From an uncultured Collinsella sp. (GTDB lineage: Bacteria; Actinomycetota; Coriobacteriia; Coriobacteriales; Coriobacteriaceae), in assembly GCA_900554905.1 (NCBI GenBank), contig USJB01000066.1, forward strand, positions 1-7,004: 7,004 nt of DNA, given 5' to 3'. Under the pieces are notes generated by a model. It saw only the letters and a list, made by a program, of their open reading frames with translations, did no database searches and was not told the origin of the DNA. This document shows positions 6,266-7,004 of this stretch, piece after piece. Made by a program: the position numbers and the translations under genes. Position 1 is the stretch's first letter. Every line of letters starts with the position of its first letter.

Positions 6266-7004
6266 TGTGGGAAGCCGATGACTCTCAGGACCTGTGGGCG
6301 ACGCCCGGCAACTCGCCGGCGGCATCCATGGCGCACGGCGAGCGCATGGTGGGCTCGGAGCTGACGGCCGAGGACCTCGATGTCGACCGCACTTTGCGCC
6401 CCCAGCGCCTGGACGATTACTGTGGTCAGGAGCACATCAAGCAGAGCCTGCGCGTGTTGATCGAAGCGGCGCAGAGCCGTGGCGAGACGCTCGACCACGT
6501 GATCTTCTCGGGTCCTCCGGGCCTGGGCAAGACCACGCTGGCCACCGTTATCGCCAACGAGCTGGGCGCTCAGATCAAGACCACGAGTGGCCCTGCCATC
6601 GCGCGCACGGGCGACCTGGCGGCCATCCTTACTAACTTGCAGCCGGGTGATGTGCTGTTTATCGACGAGATCCACCGCCTCAACCGTTCGGTCGAGGAGG
6701 TCCTGTACCCCGCGATGGAGGACTTTGCCCTCGATATCGTGATTGGCAAGGGTCCGGCGGCGCGCTCGATTCGCCTGGATATTCCCAAGTTTACGCTGGT
6801 GGCGGCAACGACCCGCTCAGGCATGTTGACCGGCCCGTTGCGCGACCGCTTTGGCATTTCGTATCGCCTGGATTACTACACGGTCGAGGAGCTCGCGCAG
6901 ATTGTGACGCGCTCGGCGACTATCCTGGGCGTGACGATCGACCATCCCAGTGCACTCGAGATCGGCTCGCGTTCGCGCGGCACGCCACGTCTTGCCAACC
7001 GCCT
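6265..7004 (+). CDS. ruvB: Holliday junction DNA helicase motor RuvB (3'-truncated by window)
   Basis: Hexameric AAA+ ATPase that pumps DNA through the RuvA-bound junction during branch migration. The frame stays open to the window edge: 246 full codons are visible of a usual total of about 335-350. Seen are the N-terminal signature [12 protein letters not shown] (44-55), Walker A GPPGLGKT (83-90), TTSGPAI (106-112), Walker B LFIDEIHR (131-138), [11 protein letters not shown] (144-154), the GPAARS segment (163-168), sensor 1 AATTRSG (180-186) and the arginine-finger region GPLRDRFG (190-197). The winged-helix DNA-binding domain lies beyond the window. The ATG at 6265 overlaps the ruvA TGA (TGATG); only a weak GGAATGG (6251-6257) precedes it, so coupling to ruvA probably drives initiation. 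This start gives about 20 more N-terminal residues than the E. coli and B. subtilis proteins; M22 and M28 are alternatives without a visible ribosome site. Confidence 0.97.
   Translation, partial: MWEADDSQDLWATPGNSPAASMAHGERMVGSELTAEDLDVDRTLRPQRLDDYCGQEHIKQSLRVLIEAAQSRGETLDHVIFSGPPGLGKTTLATVIANELGAQIKTTSGPAIARTGDLAAILTNLQPGDVLFIDEIHRLNRSVEEVLYPAMEDFALDIVIGKGPAARSIRLDIPKFTLVAATTRSGMLTGPLRDRFGISYRLDYYTVEELAQIVTRSATILGVTIDHPSALEIGSRSRGTPRLANR

Overview
The window is GC-rich (above 60% by eye), densely coded, and carries genes on the + strand only. The gene set suggests a strictly anaerobic, high-GC Gram-positive bacterium: an iron superoxide reductase, a ruvC-ruvA-ruvB operon behind a Gram-positive (Bacillus/actinobacterial-type) LexA box, a TTG start, and a long SNF2-family ATPase. 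My best guess is the class Coriobacteriia, perhaps Collinsella. This rests on overall feel and gene content, not on a database match. No mobile element, CRISPR array, tRNA or rRNA is visible, and no gene-free stretch reaches 300 bases.

Layout. (1) Positions 2-2371: the C-terminal 789 codons of a bacterial SNF2/RapA-type ATPase whose N-terminus lies before the window. (2) 2372-2520: a 149-base gap with a small GC palindrome right at the stop. (3) 2521-2883: a small superoxide reductase (desulfoferrodoxin family) that keeps the catalytic iron centre but has lost the cysteines of the accessory rubredoxin-like centre. (4) 2884-3000: a gap with a second small palindrome and a better terminator-like hairpin. 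(5) 3001-4986: a 661-residue protein with the two-domain layout of glutamine-dependent NAD+ synthase (NadE). By eye, the residues needed for both chemical activities are replaced, and it carries an extra C-terminal region ending in a Gly/Pro/Gln tail. (6) 4987-5123: a gap with a likely promoter and a perfect SOS box. (7) 5124-7004: ruvC, ruvA and ruvB (ruvB cut by the window end), joined by two TGATG stop/start overlaps.

How the genes work together. RuvA and RuvB form the Holliday-junction branch-migration motor and RuvC cuts the junction. The LexA box indicates that the operon is induced by DNA damage. The superoxide reductase protects anaerobic metabolism from oxygen exposure. The SNF2 ATPase probably remodels a protein-nucleic-acid complex; its target is unknown.

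The most unusual element is the NadE-like protein. It looks like a pseudoenzyme: an intact, well-conserved reading frame in which the glutaminase triad and the ATP-pyrophosphatase loop are both gone. That points to a structural, binding or regulatory role instead of NAD+ synthesis, and predicts a separate true NAD+ synthase elsewhere in the genome.
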